Below, piece by piece: positions 1-6,594 of a stretch of DNA of 35,292 nt. A program made the translations under genes and the position numbers. The DNA comes from a virus, in the IMG/VR virus record IMGVR_UViG_3300038701_001978, positions 1-35,292 of that record. One strand, given 5' to 3'. How positions within the stretch are numbered: the first letter of the stretch is position 1; every line of letters starts with the position of its first letter. Under the pieces are notes generated by a model. The model was not told where the DNA came from. It searched no databases and saw nothing but the letters and a program-made list of their open reading frames with translations.

Positions 1-1
1 G

Positions 2-301
2 AGATGGACAGATAAAGATGGCCAAAAGCAAGAAAAAACCCAGTGGCATAATGTTGTTGTTTGGGGGAAGCTTGCTGAAGTTTGTGGAAAGTATCTTAAA
101 AAAGGTTCACAAGTTTTCTTAGCAGGAAAGCTTGAAACAAGATCTTGGGAAGATCCCCAAGGCGTTAAAAAATACACCACAGAAATTATTGCAAAAGAAC
201 TAGAAATGCTTGGAGGTCAAGAAAAGCGTGAAGCTTCTTCTTACCATTCGGGACATGAGCTTGAACCCCCTTTTGGTTCATCGGAAGAATTTCCCTTTTA
301 A
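2..301 (+). CDS. ssb: Single-stranded DNA-binding protein SSB, C-terminal part
   Basis: This is the 3' part of an SSB gene whose 5' part is at 35060-35292. Joined over the terminal overlap, it gives one OB-fold protein with the typical SSB strand W-H-N-V-V-V-W-G-K and the following K-Y-L-K-K-G-S motif. The last residues (SEEFPF) form the acidic tip ending in Pro-Phe that SSBs use to recruit host replication and repair proteins. It should coat single-stranded phage DNA and work with the ERF annealing protein and exonuclease encoded just upstream across the join. It is partial only because of where the window is cut. Confidence 0.93.
   Translation, partial: RWTDKDGQKQEKTQWHNVVVWGKLAEVCGKYLKKGSQVFLAGKLETRSWEDPQGVKKYTTEIIAKELEMLGGQEKREASSYHSGHELEPPFGSSEEFPF
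4..129. repeat. Terminal direct repeat (contig end overlap)
   Basis: Positions 4-129 are identical to 35164-35289. Just outside the block the copies differ (1 and 3 against 35161 and 35163, and 130 against 35290). A repeat of this kind at the ends of an assembled phage sequence means the molecule is circular or circularly permuted, with a unit of about 35,160 bp. The ssb reading frame continues across the join. It is more likely an assembly overlap than a physical terminal repeat, because P22-like phages package by headful and have permuted ends. Confidence 0.9.
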
Positions 302-310
302 GGAGTATTT

Positions 311-550
311 ATGGCGCACATAGAAGTTGATTTAGATTTTGGAGATTTAGGCGAGTTTACTTGTGATGTTTTTTATATTCAACGCCATGAAGTTGTTGTG
401 ATAACGCATGTCTATGCGTTCTTAGGCGTAAAGACTGATTTGCGTAATTTTCTGATTGATTCAAAGATCGATGAAATCAAAGAGACAATTTTAAATAACG
501 ATGAGTCAGAAGACACAGACATGATTTTCGATAGGGCAATGGATCGATGA
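311..550 (+). CDS. Hypothetical protein, 79 aa
   Basis: This is a small acidic protein of unknown function. It starts nine bases after the ssb stop, with the ribosome-binding sequence AAGGAG close upstream of its ATG, and its end overlaps the next small gene. It contains alternating hydrophobic stretches such as EVVVITHVYAFLG that suggest a small alpha/beta fold, and an Asp/Glu-rich C-terminus. I recognise no motif. Its place directly behind ssb suggests co-transcription with the recombination genes. Confidence 0.7.
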   Translation: MAHIEVDLDFGDLGEFTCDVFYIQRHEVVVITHVYAFLGVKTDLRNFLIDSKIDEIKETILNNDESEDTDMIFDRAMDR

Positions 551-663
551 TAGACGCAACAATGATCTTTCTAGGCGAGCATTTGCATTTTGTAATAATC
601 ATTTTGTTTGTCATTGGGATTTACATAGAACTTAAAAGAATTAGGAATGGGAATATTTACTAA
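547..663 (+). CDS. Small single-span membrane protein, 38 aa
   Basis: A 38-codon frame starts at an ATG overlapping the stop of the preceding gene (ATGA) and ends TAA. It encodes a short N-terminus, a hydrophobic span around residues 13-26 (HFVIILFVIGIYIE), and a basic tail with K, R and R. This is a clear one-pass membrane peptide with the positive end on the probable cytoplasmic side. It has no strong SD of its own and is probably translated by coupling. The function is unknown. Small phage membrane peptides in such positions include holin-like and exclusion proteins, but nothing here favours either. Confidence 0.5.
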   Translation: MIDATMIFLGEHLHFVIIILFVIGIYIELKRIRNGNIY

Positions 664-668
664 AGGCA

Positions 669-1118
669 TTGTATAAATTGGGGGAATTAAAAATTGACTA
701 CGACAAGTTATTCAAAAGAGCAAGTGCTTATGGAAGATCTAAAGGACTTGGAGATGACAGTGAAGACTTTGCTCAAGAGGCTCTCATCAAATCTTTCGAG
801 GTTGGAGCGATCAACCTTGAATACATATATAAAAACTATGTCGGAAGAGAACGAGCAGATAAAAGAATACTCAGCGCACCTCAAGGAAGTATGTCTGTTT
901 TTAAAACAATCAGCCTCGATAGACCGATTGACGAATCAGACAGTGGTTCAACAACTCTTGCCGATGTTGTCGGATTTGAATGCACTGAGTACGCTTCAGT
1001 CGGAGAGATTGAATTTTATGATGATTTACTTGGAGAAGTCTTGAGCATGGTAAAGGAAAACGAAGTTAAAGCTTGGGCATTAGGTATGTACATGAAATAT
1101 CTAGAGGATAATATATGA
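669..1118 (+). CDS. Sigma-factor region-2-like protein
   Basis: This 149-residue protein resembles the front half of a sigma-70/ECF-type sigma factor. Residues 11-45 contain the region-2 signature D-D-S-E-D-F-A-Q-E-A-L, in which helix 2.2 normally contacts the core RNA polymerase beta' subunit. Residues 82-102 (SLDRPIDE...TLADVVG) match the linker that follows region 2/3 in many sigma factors. Residues 117-149 look like the first helices of region 4, but the protein then stops. The missing helix-turn-helix lies in the next gene, which starts inside this stop (ATGA at 1115-1118). The start is uncertain: no ATG is present. TTG 669 or TTG 678 are possible, and the only strong SD (GGGGGAA, 680-686) points to 693-694. 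Confidence 0.75.
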   Translation: MYKLGELKIDYDKLFKRASAYGRSKGLGDDSEDFAQEALIKSFEVGAINLEYIYKNYVGRERADKRILSAPQGSMSVFKTISLDRPIDESDSGSTTLADVVGFECTEYASVGEIEFYDDLLGEVLSMVKENEVKAWALGMYMKYLEDNI

Positions 1119-1555
1119 TTTCAAACTCAGAAAGCAAAGTAATTGCTTATTTGCAGCAAGGCTTATCCAATCGTGACATAGCCGATAGCTTAAATGTGTC
1201 TGAAAAAACTATTAAGTTTCACCTAACTAACATTTATAAAAAGCATGAAGTAAGAAGTCGATCTGAATTAATATCTAAACTAGTTGGCTGGAGTACGCCA
1301 GAGGTGTCTATGAAAGAACTGAGTACAGAAGTAACTGAAAATAAGCAACCAACATCACAAATGCAAAAAATTGAGTTTATCAATGATAAATTCAAAGTTG
1401 GAGACTCTATAAATCAACTTCATTCAATGATGAAGGGAGTAACTAAAGACGGTATAAATCCAGCAACAGTTAATGCAGCTTGCAATTGTGTGGCAAGACT
1501 TAATGAAACAATTAATACAGCAATACAGGCGGCAAAGTTTTTAAATGAAAGATAA
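1115..1555 (+). CDS. LuxR/GerE-type helix-turn-helix protein, partner of the sigma-like gene
   Basis: Residues 3-55 form a complete LuxR-type (GerE/NarL) DNA-binding domain: S-E-S-K-V-I-A-Y-L, then G-L-S-N-R-D-I-A-D-S-L-N-V-S-E-K-T-I-K-F-H and V-R-S-R-S-E-L. No receiver or autoinducer domain precedes it. The remaining ~85 residues are helical and unrecognised, ending with a segment that repeatedly places Asn and Ala (NAACNCVARLNETINTAIQAA). LuxR-type HTH and sigma region 4 have the same fold. Because this gene is translationally coupled to a sigma region-2-like gene that lacks its own HTH, it may supply region-4-like DNA binding. It overlaps the next gene by 11 bases. Confidence 0.8.
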   Translation: MISNSESKVIAYLQQGLSNRDIADSLNVSEKTIKFHLTNIYKKHEVRSRSELISKLVGWSTPEVSMKELSTEVTENKQPTSQMQKIEFINDKFKVGDSINQLHSMMKGVTKDGINPATVNAACNCVARLNETINTAIQAAKFLNER

Positions 1556-2372
1556 TATTTGCTCAAGTTGTCAAACTAACCCAATTAAGGGGCATAAGAA
1601 CGCCAAGTGGTGTGAACCATGCTCTATTGAAAGAAGAAAATATCCGGTCTCTACAATGTCTAAAACGCAAATAGCTGAAGCTGAAAAACTAATTGGATCG
1701 ATGCCTAGAGAGATGATTGCTGCGGCACTTGATGTTTCGCTATCTAATCTTAAGCGGGCTTTTAGCGGGCGACGGCTCGGATATTATAATTATTGTGTTG
1801 CAAATCCTAAATTTGTTAAAGAAGTGAATACGTATTTTGAATCTCACACTCAAGAAGAAACCGCAAACCACTTTAATCTTTCTAAAAAACAAGTTGACCA
1901 TATTATATATAGGTACAGAAGTGCTGAATGGAAACAGATACCCTGGAAGGACTGGCAATTAATTGAACTTGTAAAAATGGCGGGTTTAATATCTCCAACT
2001 GCACAGGCTAATTTTTTTAATCGCCCTGGTGCTCATGAGGGCTCAATAAAATCGGCATGGTCAAAAAAATTCAACTTAGCAGGGGGGTGCATAAATGGTT
2101 TGCCGCAATTCAGAGCTAAGCATTTTGTAAACTGCAAAGCTAGGTATATTAGACCATTAGGTATGGATAGATCTGGTAAGAAATGCGAATTCAGAAAACT
2201 TATACTTTGGGTTGATTTAGAAAACACATTAAAAAAATCATGCCCTAGTTTTATTATTGAAGCAGTAAATGCAATGGCAAGTTTTCAGCGGTGGATTTGG
2301 GAAAGTAATGATCCAAAGCCACTAATATTAAAAATGATTAAAGAGAGAGAATATACAAAGGAAGGCTTCTAA
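1545..2372 (+). CDS. Zinc-finger and helix-turn-helix protein, 275 aa
   Basis: The N-terminus holds a four-cysteine cluster (CSSC at residues 6-9 and CEPC at 23-26), a likely zinc ribbon. Around residues 98-120 a helix-turn-helix-like stretch follows (ETANHFNLSKKQVDHIIYRY), and an earlier one may lie at residues 56-75 (REMIAAALDVSLSNLKRAF). The rest is basic and aromatic. It is probably a DNA-binding regulator or accessory DNA protein, but I recognise no family. It overlaps the LuxR-type gene upstream and the 44-residue gene downstream, so all three sit in one operon with the sigma-like gene. Confidence 0.7.
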   Translation: MKDNICSSCQTNPIKGHKNAKWCEPCSIERRKYPVSTMSKTQIAEAEKLIGSMPREMIAAALDVSLSNLKRAFSGRRLGYYNYCVANPKFVKEVNTYFESHTQEETANHFNLSKKQVDHIIYRYRSAEWKQIPWKDWQLIELVKMAGLISPTAQANFFNRPGAHEGSIKSAWSKKFNLAGGCINGLPQFRAKHFVNCKARYIRPLGMDRSGKKCEFRKLILWVDLENTLKKSCPSFIIEAVNAMASFQRWIWESNDPKPLILKMIKEREYTKEGF

Positions 2373-2506
2373 TGAGCGATAGAGATAAAGTCGTAAGCTT
2401 CACTCAAGGGGTTATGGATAGAATAAGAGAGCGCATGGGTGAGCAAAAAAAGGGCTTGAGAGATAATAAGAAGAAACCATTAATGCATGAAAAAATTGAG
2501 AAGTAG
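2372..2506 (+). CDS. Small basic hypothetical protein, 44 aa
   Basis: A 44-codon frame starts with an ATG overlapping the previous stop (TAATG) and carries GAAGG six bases upstream. It ends TAG at 2504-2506, immediately before the strong SD TAGGAGG of the next gene. The product is highly charged and Lys/Arg-rich (MSDRDKVVSFTQGVMDRIRE, then a run of Lys). No motif is recognised. Compact packing on both sides supports it as a real gene. Confidence 0.5.
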   Translation: MSDRDKVVSFTQGVMDRIRERMGEQKKGLRDNKKKPLMHEKIEK

Positions 2507-2514
2507 GAGGCTTT

Positions 2515-2952
2515 ATGGGGGCAGCAAAAAACGTGGATATTGAAGCGGATGTTCCGCAGAGATTGAAATGCATAGCAGAGCGTCTTGTTGAATTTCGTCC
2601 TGATGACGAAAGAAAAACGGTCTCGATCTATTTTTTATGTAGCAATGATGAAGTCGTTTATGTCGGGCAAGCCGTAGATATGTTTAATAGAATGAAGGCT
2701 CATAGAGAAAAAATATTTGATAGAATATTCCATTTAAAAGTAAAAAAAGAAATTTCTTATGAAACAGAAAGGTCAATAATAAAAGCACTACGTCCTAAGT
2801 ATAACAAAGAAAGGTTTTCTACTTGTGAAATTTGCGACATGGAAAGAGGGCGATTGTTAACTTTAGGAATGCTAGATATTTATCGACCTGAAGAAAGAGA
2901 ATTTATTTATAGTGGAATGAGGGCAATGTACACTGAATATAAGGGGGACTAA
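2515..2952 (+). CDS. GIY-YIG domain nuclease-like protein
   Basis: This 145-residue protein carries the pattern of a GIY-YIG endonuclease. The first strand is SIYF (residues 37-40), the second is VVYVGQ (47-52, the YIG element), followed by R59 and H63, and E85 in the helix before A-L-R-P-K-Y-N (91-97), which is the usual spacing of the catalytic Tyr/Arg/Glu set. The first element is I-Y-F instead of G-I-Y, as in many phage members. A very strong SD (TAGGAGG) precedes ATG 2515. It could act in recombination, host DNA breakdown or as a remnant homing enzyme. Its position between regulators and the Xis/Int pair gives no clear role. Confidence 0.7.
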   Translation: MGAAKNVDIEADVPQRLKCIAERLVEFRPDDERKTVSIYFLCSNDEVVYVGQAVDMFNRMKAHREKIFDRIFHLKVKKEISYETERSIIKALRPKYNKERFSTCEICDMERGRLLTLGMLDIYRPEEREFIYSGMRAMYTEYKGD

Positions 2953-3242
2953 TGAGCAATTGGTGGGACGAGGGATCGGCCAAGAAAATAAAAGTTGATA
3001 AGGATGAACAGCCAGCACAATTTGGACTTGTTAAGTCTATTGATGATATTGAACCTCTTTATTCTCCAGAAGTAGCAGCGAAATATTTAGCTGTTTCAAT
3101 TCACACTTTACCGGGGTTGATTAGAAAAGGATTACTTGAGCCAACAAAGCAGGGGCGAAACAACTACTTTACAGCGCAACAAATAGCAGACTGTAAAAGA
3201 AAGAGGCAACAAGAGTGGCGAAGAAAAAAAGGCCAACGATAA
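2952..3242 (+). CDS. Excisionase-like (MerR/HTH_17-type) DNA-binding protein
   Basis: This 96-residue protein has a winged-helix HTH at about residues 37-82: SPEVAAKYLAVSIHTLPGLI, then G-L-L-E-P and N-Y-F-T-A-Q-Q-I-A-D-C, the layout of MerR/excisionase-family domains. The C-terminus is strongly basic (KRKRQQEWRRKKGQR). It overlaps the integrase start by 28 bases and shares its operon. A small winged-helix protein coupled to a tyrosine integrase is usually the recombination directionality factor (Xis), which bends attL/attR DNA for excision. Function is inferred from context and fold. Confidence 0.7.
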   Translation: MSNWWDEGSAKKIKVDKDEQPAQFGLVKSIDDIEPLYSPEVAAKYLAVSIHTLPGLIRKGLLEPTKQGRNNYFTAQQIADCKRKRQQEWRRKKGQR

Positions 3243-4540
3243 GAAAATCCATAAGGATTAATGGCGAGCTAATTCAAAATCGATTCACAAGTCCTGAAGA
3301 CGCTGCTGACTGGTATGCTGTTCAATTAAGAAAGAAAAAAAGAATCGAAGCTGGCCTAGATGAATCTTTAGGACCTCAAATTATAACTGTCTCAGAGTAT
3401 GCAAAAATCTTTATGCGCCGAAGGGTTGTTGAGGAAAGAGTTGTTAAGGGTACATGGCGAAGCGATGGTCAAAGGTTTGAAGATTATATTTTGCCACTTA
3501 TGGGTGATAAAGTTTTGCAGTCGATTAAATCAAATGACTGGAGTGAAGCTTTAAATCTCATTCAATCAAACCCATTAAAGGTGCTAAAAATTGCTCTTTC
3601 AAAAGCATCAAGCATTCAGGAAAAAGAAAAGATCCAAAAGAAAATAAATGCCGGCCGTACTGCTTTAAGCAATACCACTCGAAATCGAATAAGAACCTTA
3701 ATAAATACGATGTATAATGAATCGATAAAGGTTGATAAAATTTCGCTATCTAACCCAATGGCCCAGGTCGATGTAAAAGACGAGGGTGATCATGAGTTAA
3801 AATCTGATTATTGGGAGTCTACAAAAGAGTGTCGTGAATATTTAGAGGCTCACAAGATAAATGCTGAAGAAAGTGGCCATTATGGATATTGGCTTTGGGC
3901 TGTTTTCTCAATTTATTCAGGAGCCCGAGTTGGTGAGCTTTTAGCGTTAAAGCATGAAGATATAAACTTGGACCAAGGCAAAGTCCGAATTAATAAAATA
4001 TATGATCCAAACGTGAAGGCTGATGTTTATAGAACGAAGGGTTCAAGGAAGTCGCAAGCTAAGGGCCGTAAACGATCTTCTCGCTGGCTTTATCTAACAG
4101 GCCCAATTCTAGCCGTATATGAACTTCACGTTCAACATACTCCATATAACAGGCTCACAGACCATGTCTTTATGAATACTAGAGACTCGGCATTCTCTCA
4201 AATTAAAAACCAAGGCACTAGGTCCACACTTTCTGGAATTACTAGAGTGCACAAAATGATGTGTGAACAATCGGGAGTCAGAGAATTAAGGGTTCACGAT
4301 GTAAGGCATACTTTTGGAGCCCAATACATGATGAGGGGCGGCAACATTACAGCCCTTGCAAAGATCTTGGGGCACTCGAGTCAGTGGATTACAGAGCGTT
4401 ATGGGCACCTATCTGAGGCTCATATTTCTAAGGAAGTTTTGCGCGTTTCCTTTGAAAATGACGTAAAGCGTGATGCCACAGTGATGCCAGTCCTAAAAAA
4501 CAGGCAGAGTAAATCAAAGAAAAATAGAGGTTCAAAATGA
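3215..4540 (+). CDS. int: Tyrosine-family site-specific integrase
   Basis: This full-length phage integrase (441 aa) begins at GTG 3215 inside the xis-like gene. The C-terminal catalytic domain shows R238 (GARVGE), the H-x-x-R box H361-D-V-R364-H365, H387 (GHS) and nucleophile Y396 (ERYGHL). The N-terminal part contains an arm-binding-like segment and a SAM-like core-binding domain (about residues 55-180). It cuts and rejoins attP and attB to insert the phage into the host chromosome. The attP with its tRNA segment lies 67 bases downstream. One copy of the putative arm-site repeat is inside the 3' end of this gene (4470-4489). Confidence 0.95.
   Translation: MAKKKRPTIRKSIRINGELIQNRFTSPEDAADWYAVQLRKKKRIEAGLDESLGPQIITVSEYAKIFMRRRVVEERVVKGTWRSDGQRFEDYILPLMGDKVLQSIKSNDWSEALNLIQSNPLKVLKIALSKASSIQEKEKIQKKINAGRTALSNTTRNRIRTLINTMYNESIKVDKISLSNPMAQVDVKDEGDHELKSDYWESTKECREYLEAHKINAEESGHYGYWLWAVFSIYSGARVGELLALKHEDINLDQGKVRINKIYDPNVKADVYRTKGSRKSQAKGRKRSSRWLYLTGPILAVYELHVQHTPYNRLTDHVFMNTRDSAFSQIKNQGTRSTLSGITRVHKMMCEQSGVRELRVHDVRHTFGAQYMMRGGNITALAKILGHSSQWITERYGHLSEAHISKEVLRVSFENDVKRDATVMPVLKNRQSKSKKNRGSK
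4470..4489. repeat. Putative integrase arm-site repeat, copy 1
   Basis: The 20-mer GTGATGCCACAGTGATGCCA occurs here, inside the last codons of int, and again exactly at 4769-4788. Each copy is itself two tandem units of GTGATGCCA spaced 11 bp apart (one helical turn). The copies sit on either side of the tRNA-matching attP core, 118 bases before it and 114 after it. This is the geometry expected of P and P' arm-type integrase sites. Confidence 0.6.
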
Positions 4541-4606
4541 CGCAAATAATTGGACTGACTAGCTATTTCAAAACAACAAAAATTGGACTGATTAAAAGTG
4601 AGATCA

Positions 4607-4654
4607 GGAATCATAATCCGCGTGTCGGGGGTTCAAGTCCCTCTCTCGGTACCA
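4607..4654 (+). other. attP core: 3' half of a CAU-anticodon tRNA
   Basis: The segment matches the 3' part of a tRNA. It runs from the last bases of the anticodon stem (GGA), through loop ATCATAA with anticodon CAT, 3' stem TCC, variable loop GTGTC, T-arm GGGGG/TTCAAGT/CCCTC, acceptor strand TCTCGGT, discriminator A and the encoded CCA. No 5' half is present, so it is not a functional tRNA gene. Phages that integrate into tRNA genes carry this fragment so that the host gene is restored. The likely target is an elongator tRNA-Met gene; tRNA-Ile2, also CAT-encoded, is the alternative. Confidence 0.85.
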
Positions 4655-4698
4655 CTTCAAAATACAAATTCCTTAATAATTACATAGAGACAAATCAC

Positions 4699-4707
4699 TT
4701 ATCCACA
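4699..4707 (+). promoter_or_regulatory. DnaA box (TTATCCACA)
   Basis: This is a perfect match to the bacterial DnaA consensus TTATCCACA, between the attP core and the replication initiator gene. A single 9-mer can arise by chance, but its position just upstream of a phage replication gene makes host DnaA binding plausible, either as an origin accessory site or to regulate this operon. Confidence 0.4.
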
Positions 4708-4768
4708 CATAAACAGTTTGTTTATTCTTTAAGCTATATTTGTTCGTTTAAGCCTGTTTTTGCTACTA

Positions 4769-4788
4769 GTGATGCCACAGTGATGCCA
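4769..4788. repeat. Putative integrase arm-site repeat, copy 2
   Basis: This is an exact copy of the 20-mer at 4470-4489, in the same orientation, on the far side of the tRNA-matching core. It lies outside any gene, so protein coding does not explain its conservation. It is best read as the P'-arm integrase-binding site. Confidence 0.6.
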
Positions 4789-4941
4789 CGACTTTGCTCG
4801 TTTGGGTCAACAAGTTTTAGTGAATTATTCCAGTCAGTGCTCCGTCGGACACAGTTTAGTTCATATCAATTCATCAACATTCTACATCAAAAATTCAAAA
4901 ATTTATACGACAAGATTTCAAAATCATTCGGGGGGATGAAT

Positions 4942-5739
4942 ATGGCGAAAAGATTTACAGATACAGATAAATGGGCAAAACCTGATTTCCATGAATTATC
5001 AATGAAACTTAAATTAGTCTGGATTTACCTTTGTGACAATTGTGACCATGCAGGAATTTGGGACGTTAATCTTTCATTACTTTCATTTCAAATTGGAGAA
5101 AAAATTGAAATTACTGATATCAATGAAGTCTTTGAGGATAAAGTAATTTGGTTTGATAATAATAAAAAAATATTCATAGAATCTTTTGTTGAATTTCAAT
5201 ATGGCGCATTGAATCCAGATAATCGAGTACATCAATCAGTGATTTCAAGGCTTAAAAAACAAGGGGCTTATAAGGGGCTTATTAGAACCTTACAAGGTTC
5301 TAAGGATAAAGATAAAGATAAAGATAAAGATAAAGATAAGGATAAGGATAAATACAAGGATAAAGAAAAAGAAAAGAGCAAAAAAGTTTTCAAAAAAGAC
5401 CTTGAAGAAATCTATCTGCGATATCCAAAAAAAGAGGGAAAGACTATCGGCATTAATCGGCTGATACCTCAAATCAAAAACCATGAAGACCTTGAGCTCT
5501 TAGCAACGGCCGTAGAGAAATACAGAAGTCATTGTGAAAGTGAAAAAAAGCCCAAGCAATTTATTAAACAATTTTCAAGTTTTGTTTCGGAGTGGCAAGA
5601 CTGGCTAGATCCTGAGGCTGGAACAGCTAAGGGCTTCGGAGTAAATCAGCAAAAAACATTCGCCGACCTCAAATCCCAAGGCAACGCAGAGATTGCAAAA
5701 ATGGCTAGAGAGGGGGCTTTTGATGAATACGAAGGGTGA
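4942..5739 (+). CDS. Phage replication initiator / replisome organiser-like protein
   Basis: This 265-residue protein begins MAKRFTDTDKWAKPDFHELS and continues with L-V-W-I-Y-L-C-D-N-C-D-H-A-G-I-W, a winged-helix-type N-terminus common in phage replisome organisers. A linker of alternating Lys and Asp follows (about residues 122-140), then a C-terminal domain containing Y-P-K-K-E-G-K-T and W-Q-D-W-L. This is the layout of lambda-O-like initiators: N-terminal origin binding, linker, C-terminal partner binding. The frame is open from 4537, but that start would run across attP. ATG 4942, six bases after GGGGGG, is far better. The linker DNA contains repeats that may be the origin. It overlaps the next gene by 17 bases. 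Confidence 0.7.
   Translation: MAKRFTDTDKWAKPDFHELSMKLKLVWIYLCDNCDHAGIWDVNLSLLSFQIGEKIEITDINEVFEDKVIWFDNNKKIFIESFVEFQYGALNPDNRVHQSVISRLKKQGAYKGLIRTLQGSKDKDKDKDKDKDKDKDKYKDKEKEKSKKVFKKDLEEIYLRYPKKEGKTIGINRLIPQIKNHEDLELLATAVEKYRSHCESEKKPKQFIKQFSSFVSEWQDWLDPEAGTAKGFGVNQQKTFADLKSQGNAEIAKMAREGAFDEYEG
5261..5364. repeat. Iterated repeats and palindrome inside the initiator gene (candidate origin)
   Basis: In order: a tandem 11-mer AAGGGGCTTAT (5261-5271 and 5272-5282), a perfect dyad GAACCTT-AC-AAGGTTC (5285-5300), then eight contiguous hexamers GATAAA/GATAAG (5305-5352) and a ninth at 5359-5364. The hexamers encode the Lys-Asp linker. Repeats, dyad and A-rich tract in the middle of an O-like gene are the arrangement of lambda ori. 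Replication slippage producing a simple linker would explain the hexamers but not the other two elements. Confidence 0.5.
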
Positions 5740-6259
5740 AGTATTAGCAAGTCTGGCTGAAGTGTGTGGCGAGCAATTAACACCATCAAGAACAAAAGCT
5801 TATCTGTTTGCGATGAAAGATTTAAGCCTTGAAGAGTTAAAAGGCGCTGTTTGGAAGTTGATGAATGATTCATCGTTAACAAGATTTCCAATGCCTGGAA
5901 AAATAATCGAAATGGCGCGTCCAACAAATACGCTTGAAGATGCAGCAAAAGAATCAGCGGCCCGTATCGTCCACGCAGTAGCAAAATTTGGTCACCCTAA
6001 CCGATCACAAGCGAGAGACTACATTGGGGCCTTAGGCTGGAACGTCGTTGAAATGCAGGGGGGGTGGGGACACCTTTGCGAGTCGATGCGTGATTCAAGA
6101 ATACCAATGCTTCAGGCTCAGTTTAGGGAACTTGCAAAAACAGTGCATCAAAAAGCAAGGCTTGGGACTTTAGATGTTGCGCCAAGTCTACCTGAACCAA
6201 CGGATAAAAACACAAAACAAATTACATCACTTTTAAAAATCAAAGGGGTTGGGGAATGA
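5723..6259 (+). CDS. Replication loader-like protein
   Basis: This 178-residue, mostly helical protein directly follows and overlaps the initiator gene. ATG 5723 has AGAGGGGG eight bases upstream. An in-frame upstream start at 5693 has no SD and was not chosen. The N-terminal ~55 residues (EQLTPSRTKAYLFAMKDLSL, then W-K-L-M and FPMPGKIIEMA) resemble the small helical domain seen in phage helicase-loader proteins of the lambda-P/G39P type, which bring the host replicative helicase to the origin. The assignment rests mainly on position behind an initiator, so it is tentative. No Walker motifs are visible, so it is not a DnaC/DnaI-type ATPase. Confidence 0.55.
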   Translation: MNTKGEVLASLAEVCGEQLTPSRTKAYLFAMKDLSLEELKGAVWKLMNDSSLTRFPMPGKIIEMARPTNTLEDAAKESAARIVHAVAKFGHPNRSQARDYIGALGWNVVEMQGGWGHLCESMRDSRIPMLQAQFRELAKTVHQKARLGTLDVAPSLPEPTDKNTKQITSLLKIKGVGE

Positions 6260-6594
6260 TGTTTAAGAAATACGCAAGAGGCAGGACTAGATCAAAACGT
6301 GGATCTATGAATGGTTGGGAGGCTGCTTATGCAAACCACCTTGAGGCTTTAAAACATCAAGGAAAAGTTCTTTGGTATGAATTCGAGCCTTTAAAATTCA
6401 GGCTAGCAAAGGCCACATTCTACACGCCGGACTTTGGTGTTTTGTTTACTAATGGTGATTTTGAACTGCATGAGGTGAAAGGGCATTGGGAAGATAAGGC
6501 AAGAGTAAAGATCAAATGTGCTGCTGAAAAATTCCCTTTCAAATTTATTGCAATCAAAACAAAAAAGTCTGGTTGGGAAGTCGAGGAATTTTAA
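6256..6594 (+). CDS. DUF1064-type PD-(D/E)XK nuclease-like protein
   Basis: This 112-residue protein has the features of the phage DUF1064 family, a PD-(D/E)xK nuclease fold. It carries N-G-W-E-A-A-Y-A-N-H near the N-terminus (Glu of helix 1), Y-T-P-D-F at about residues 56-60 (catalytic Asp), and E-L-H-E-V-K-G (about 71-77, the ExK strand), followed by K-x-K-x-A-A-E-K-F-P. It probably resolves branched DNA or nicks DNA during replication and recombination. It starts inside the previous stop (ATGATG) after the SD-like GGGGTTGGGG. Confidence 0.8.
   Translation: MMFKKYARGRTRSKRGSMNGWEAAYANHLEALKHQGKVLWYEFEPLKFRLAKATFYTPDFGVLFTNGDFELHEVKGHWEDKARVKIKCAAEKFPFKFIAIKTKKSGWEVEEF

Larger units (their letters stand above)
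4541..4941. other. Gene-free attP/replication control region
   Basis: There is no convincing gene in these ~400 bases, although a reading frame is open through it. It contains two imperfect direct repeats of AATTGGACTGA (about 4548 and 4581), the 3' half of a tRNA (4607-4654), a perfect DnaA box TTATCCACA (4699-4707), the second arm-site repeat (4769-4788), an interrupted dyad around 4837-4852 (TCCGTCGGA centre), and AT-rich DNA before the replication gene. Together these look like attP plus the leader of the replication operon. Confidence 0.75.

Noticed and set aside
4607-4654. Functional tRNA-Met gene
   Set aside because: Only the 3' half is present. Upstream bases cannot form the D-arm, the acceptor 5' strand or the full anticodon stem. 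It is an attP segment.
4537-4941. Replication gene extended upstream to 4537
   Set aside because: It would translate the tRNA fragment and arm repeat of attP. ATG 4942 has a proper SD and starts with the family's normal N-terminus.
5305-5364. CRISPR-like or telomere-like repeat array
   Set aside because: The units are contiguous 6-mers with no spacers and lie inside a protein linker. This is a simple repeat or iteron tract.
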